Source: Microcaldota archaeon
Lineage (GTDB): Archaea; Iainarchaeota; Iainarchaeia; JAADDC01
Direction of reading: 5' to 3'
DNA: 6,178 bases
Assembly: GCA_027074515.1 (NCBI GenBank)
Contig: JALTCQ010000100.1
Span: 1 to 6,178, forward strand
A program made the translations under genes and the position numbers. The first letter of the stretch is position 1, and each line of letters starts with the position of its first letter. Shown in pieces: positions 5,344 through 6,178 of this stretch. The notes beneath the pieces are model-generated. The model did no database searches. It was not told the origin of the DNA and saw only the letters and a program-made list of their open reading frames with translations.

Positions 5344-5418
5344 TGGGACCGGCCGGATTCGAACCGGCGACCTCCCGCTTATCAGGCGGACGCTCTAACC
5401 AGGCTGAGCTACGGTCCC
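5344..5418 (-). tRNA. tRNA-Ile(GAU)
   Basis: A 75-nt tRNA reading AUC/AUU. The acceptor pairs GGGACCG with CGGTCCC, discriminator A. The anticodon stem TCCGC/GCGGG (one T-G) encloses CTGATAA with anticodon GAT, U33 and A37, so a t6A substrate. The T arm is GCCGG-TTCGAAT-CCGGC. No intron, no encoded CCA. Its first two bases are also the last pairs of hairpin 4 of the upstream element. Confidence 0.97.
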
Positions 5419-5534
5419 AGCCGCCATCCCGGCTGGCGTGACAACAGGGGCTGCCGCCCCCTGTACCCCTGCGTGCTGCGCATGGCAGCACATTGTGCGT
5501 CTGGGTCGTGAGACCAGACCCACGGGCCGCGTCG
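5417..5534 (-). repeat. tRNA-upstream hairpin element, tRNA-Ile copy
   Basis: Abuts tRNA-Ile and overlaps its first two bases through hairpin 4 (CCAGCCG/CGGCTGG). It matches the tRNA-Ala copy base for base over 87 bp, then carries one extra base in the hairpin 1 stem (near 5505). GCACAA on the minus strand is at 5493-5498. The outer end, GCCGCGTCG, is also shared with the tRNA-Ala copy, after which the two diverge. Confidence 0.82.
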
Positions 5535-5583
5535 ACCCTGGGTTACTGTCCCAAGCCAGCAACACCAAGATGGGGGAAGATGA

Positions 5584-5591
5584 TTTTAAAT
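5584..5591 (-). promoter_or_regulatory. TATA box for tRNA-Ile
   Basis: ATTTAAAA on the minus strand, 12 bp after the end of tRNA-Gly. A start near 5562 gives a leader of roughly 144 nt before tRNA-Ile, again containing the entire hairpin element. Confidence 0.5.
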
Positions 5592-5602
5592 GTTGATGGA
5601 AG

Positions 5603-5675
5603 TGCGCCGGCCGGGATTTGAACCCGGGTCGTCGGCTTGGGGGGCCGACGTCCTACCAGGCTAGACTACCGGCGC
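5603..5675 (-). tRNA. tRNA-Gly(CCC), with C33 in place of U33
   Basis: A 73-nt tRNA reading GGG. The acceptor pairs GCGCCGG with CCGGCGC, discriminator A; the D arm is GTCT/GGAC; the T arm is CGGG-TTCAAAT-CCCG inside CCGGG-type pairing. The anticodon stem TCGGC/GCCGA encloses CCCCCAA: anticodon CCC, A37, A38, but position 33 is C, where U is nearly universal. The overall body is typical of archaeal glycine tRNAs. No intron, no encoded CCA. Confidence 0.93.
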
Positions 5676-5685
5676 ATCCTCCCGG

Positions 5686-5739
5686 TTGTGCGTGGGATCG
5701 CAGATCCCACCCGCGGGCGCGCGGCCAGAGAAGCTGGCC
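5686..5739 (-). repeat. tRNA-upstream hairpin element, tRNA-Gly copy (short form)
   Basis: Keeps the first hairpin and the box: GTGGGATC/GATCCCAC (5692-5699 with 5703-5710) then GCACAA on the minus strand (5686-5691), ten bases before tRNA-Gly. Hairpins 2 and 3 are missing. Upstream of it is the GGCCAG/CTGGCC hairpin and CCGCGGG segment shared with the tRNA-Thr copy (31 bp, one mismatch, in the hairpin loop). Confidence 0.65.
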
Positions 5740-5754
5740 CTAGACTACCGGCGC
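5740..5754 (-). pseudogene. 15-bp remnant of a tRNA-Gly 5' end
   Basis: GCGCCGGTAGTCTAG on the minus strand is identical to the first 15 nt of tRNA-Gly and lies 64 bp upstream of the intact gene in the same orientation. It is followed by the hairpin segment that, at the other locus, follows tRNA-Ala. This looks like the stub of a deleted tRNA-Gly copy from an older tandem array. Confidence 0.6.
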
Positions 5755-5837
5755 GCAGAGTTTGGCCCCTAAATCATCGGAAACCCTCAGCACCCGGATC
5801 CCTGATCCAGCCGGCAGAATGATTTTCGTGCAGAGGG

Positions 5838-5845
5838 AATAAAAG
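5838..5845 (-). promoter_or_regulatory. TATA box for tRNA-Gly
   Basis: CTTTTATT on the minus strand, 8 bp after the stop of the amylase-like gene. A start near 5816 gives a leader of about 140 nt that includes the tRNA stub and hairpin element. A poorer ATTTAG-like box (near 5770-5776) is an alternative. Between 5755 and 5837 I see only a short GGATC/GATCC inverted repeat. Confidence 0.4.
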
Positions 5846-5853
5846 GATTGACC

Positions 5854-6177
5854 TCAGGCACGTGGGTTAAATATCTCCCTGAAGCGACGCACACAAGTGC
5901 CAGTTTTTGCTGCTGACCAGTCCATGAATCTGCGCGCCTCAGTATCCCCACACGATCTGTAGTCGTTGACACTCTTCCTCTGAGACGCACATACCTCAGT
6001 ACCGTAGTAAACAATACTGTTTCGAGCAGATGCAAGCCATTCCAACGCATTCCAGTACAGTTCGCCACGGGCGATTACGGACAGCCGATCCATATCGTGA
6101 TTGTCCAGGAACACAAAGTGATCATGGGGAGCACGGATGTTTGGAAGTACTCCCAGCTTTAAAGCACGCCTAGCGTA
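5854..6177 (-). CDS. GH13 alpha-amylase-family protein, C-terminal part (N-terminus beyond the window)
   Basis: The frame is open to the right edge; 107 residues are visible, ending at a TGA. GH13 enzymes cleave or rearrange alpha-glucans. FVFLDNHDMDRL matches conserved region IV with its His-Asp pair, and IVYYGTEVCASQR matches the strand 8 region that usually reads IPxIYYGTE. ARRFMDW and RRFREIF then fit the last barrel helix. The protein stops there, so the usual C-terminal beta-sandwich domain is missing: this is either a short family member or a truncated one. No later frame downstream resembles that domain. The catalytic nucleophile and acid would lie outside the window, so activity cannot be judged. 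Its stop is just before the tRNA-Gly promoter. Confidence 0.75.
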   Translation of the reverse strand, partial: YARRALKLGVLPNIRAPHDHFVFLDNHDMDRLSVIARGELYWNALEWLASARNSIVYYGTEVCASQRKSVNDYRSCGDTEARRFMDWSAAKTGTCVRRFREIFNPRA

Positions 6178-6178
6178 G

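Noticed and set aside
5309..5491. N-terminal extension of the alpha/beta hydrolase
   Set aside because: It would translate tRNA-Ile and its upstream repeat; the hydrolase domain is complete from 5308 or 5287.
5560..5600. Box C/D sRNA suggested by GATGATT and TGATGGA
   Set aside because: Neither matches a complete box C, and no suitably spaced CTGA box D or C'/D' pair was found.

Overview
The window reads as archaeal DNA, most likely from a euryarchaeote-like lineage. The support is the C-terminus of a RadA recombinase, a short-chain prenyl diphosphate synthase of the kind that feeds ether-lipid synthesis, an archaeal-type MtaB/CDKAL1-like tRNA methylthiotransferase, tRNA genes without encoded CCA, and TATA boxes about 25 bp from start codons, which suggests leaderless mRNAs. 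I cannot name the genus.

Layout from left to right. (1) Positions 1-172 hold the last ~50 codons of radA. The first 19 bases are an exact fold-back of bases 29-47, which looks like an end artefact. (2) A small winged-helix regulator lies on the minus strand (147-467) and overlaps the radA tail. (3) tRNA-Leu(UAG) on the plus strand is followed by about 280 bp of GC-rich hairpin repeats without a gene. (4) A prenyl diphosphate synthase (1109-2176, +) converges with a phosphoribosyltransferase (2178-2756, -). (5) A divergent TATA box separates the phosphoribosyltransferase from the methylthiotransferase (2806-4050, +). (6) A minus-strand tRNA region follows: tRNA-Thr(CGU), tRNA-Ala(UGC), an alpha/beta hydrolase, tRNA-Ile(GAU) and tRNA-Gly(CCC). 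(7) The right edge holds the C-terminal part of a GH13 alpha-amylase-like protein on the minus strand.

The most unusual content is a family of GC-rich, multi-hairpin elements of about 60-125 bp. One lies directly 5' of each of the five tRNA genes, always in the same orientation relative to the tRNA, and further copies stand alone between tRNA-Leu and the prenyl synthase. Their first hairpin has a different stem sequence in different copies, yet pairing is retained, and it is usually followed by GCACAA. Where I can see a TATA box for a tRNA, it lies on the far side of the element, so the element would be transcribed as a leader of roughly 115-160 nt. This is the best candidate here for an undescribed system; a dispersed palindromic repeat is the main alternative.

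Functionally the window is mostly information processing: recombination, tRNA genes, and a tRNA-modifying enzyme whose likely substrates (t6A37-bearing tRNA-Thr and tRNA-Ile) are encoded nearby. A lipid-precursor gene and three less specific enzymes complete it.
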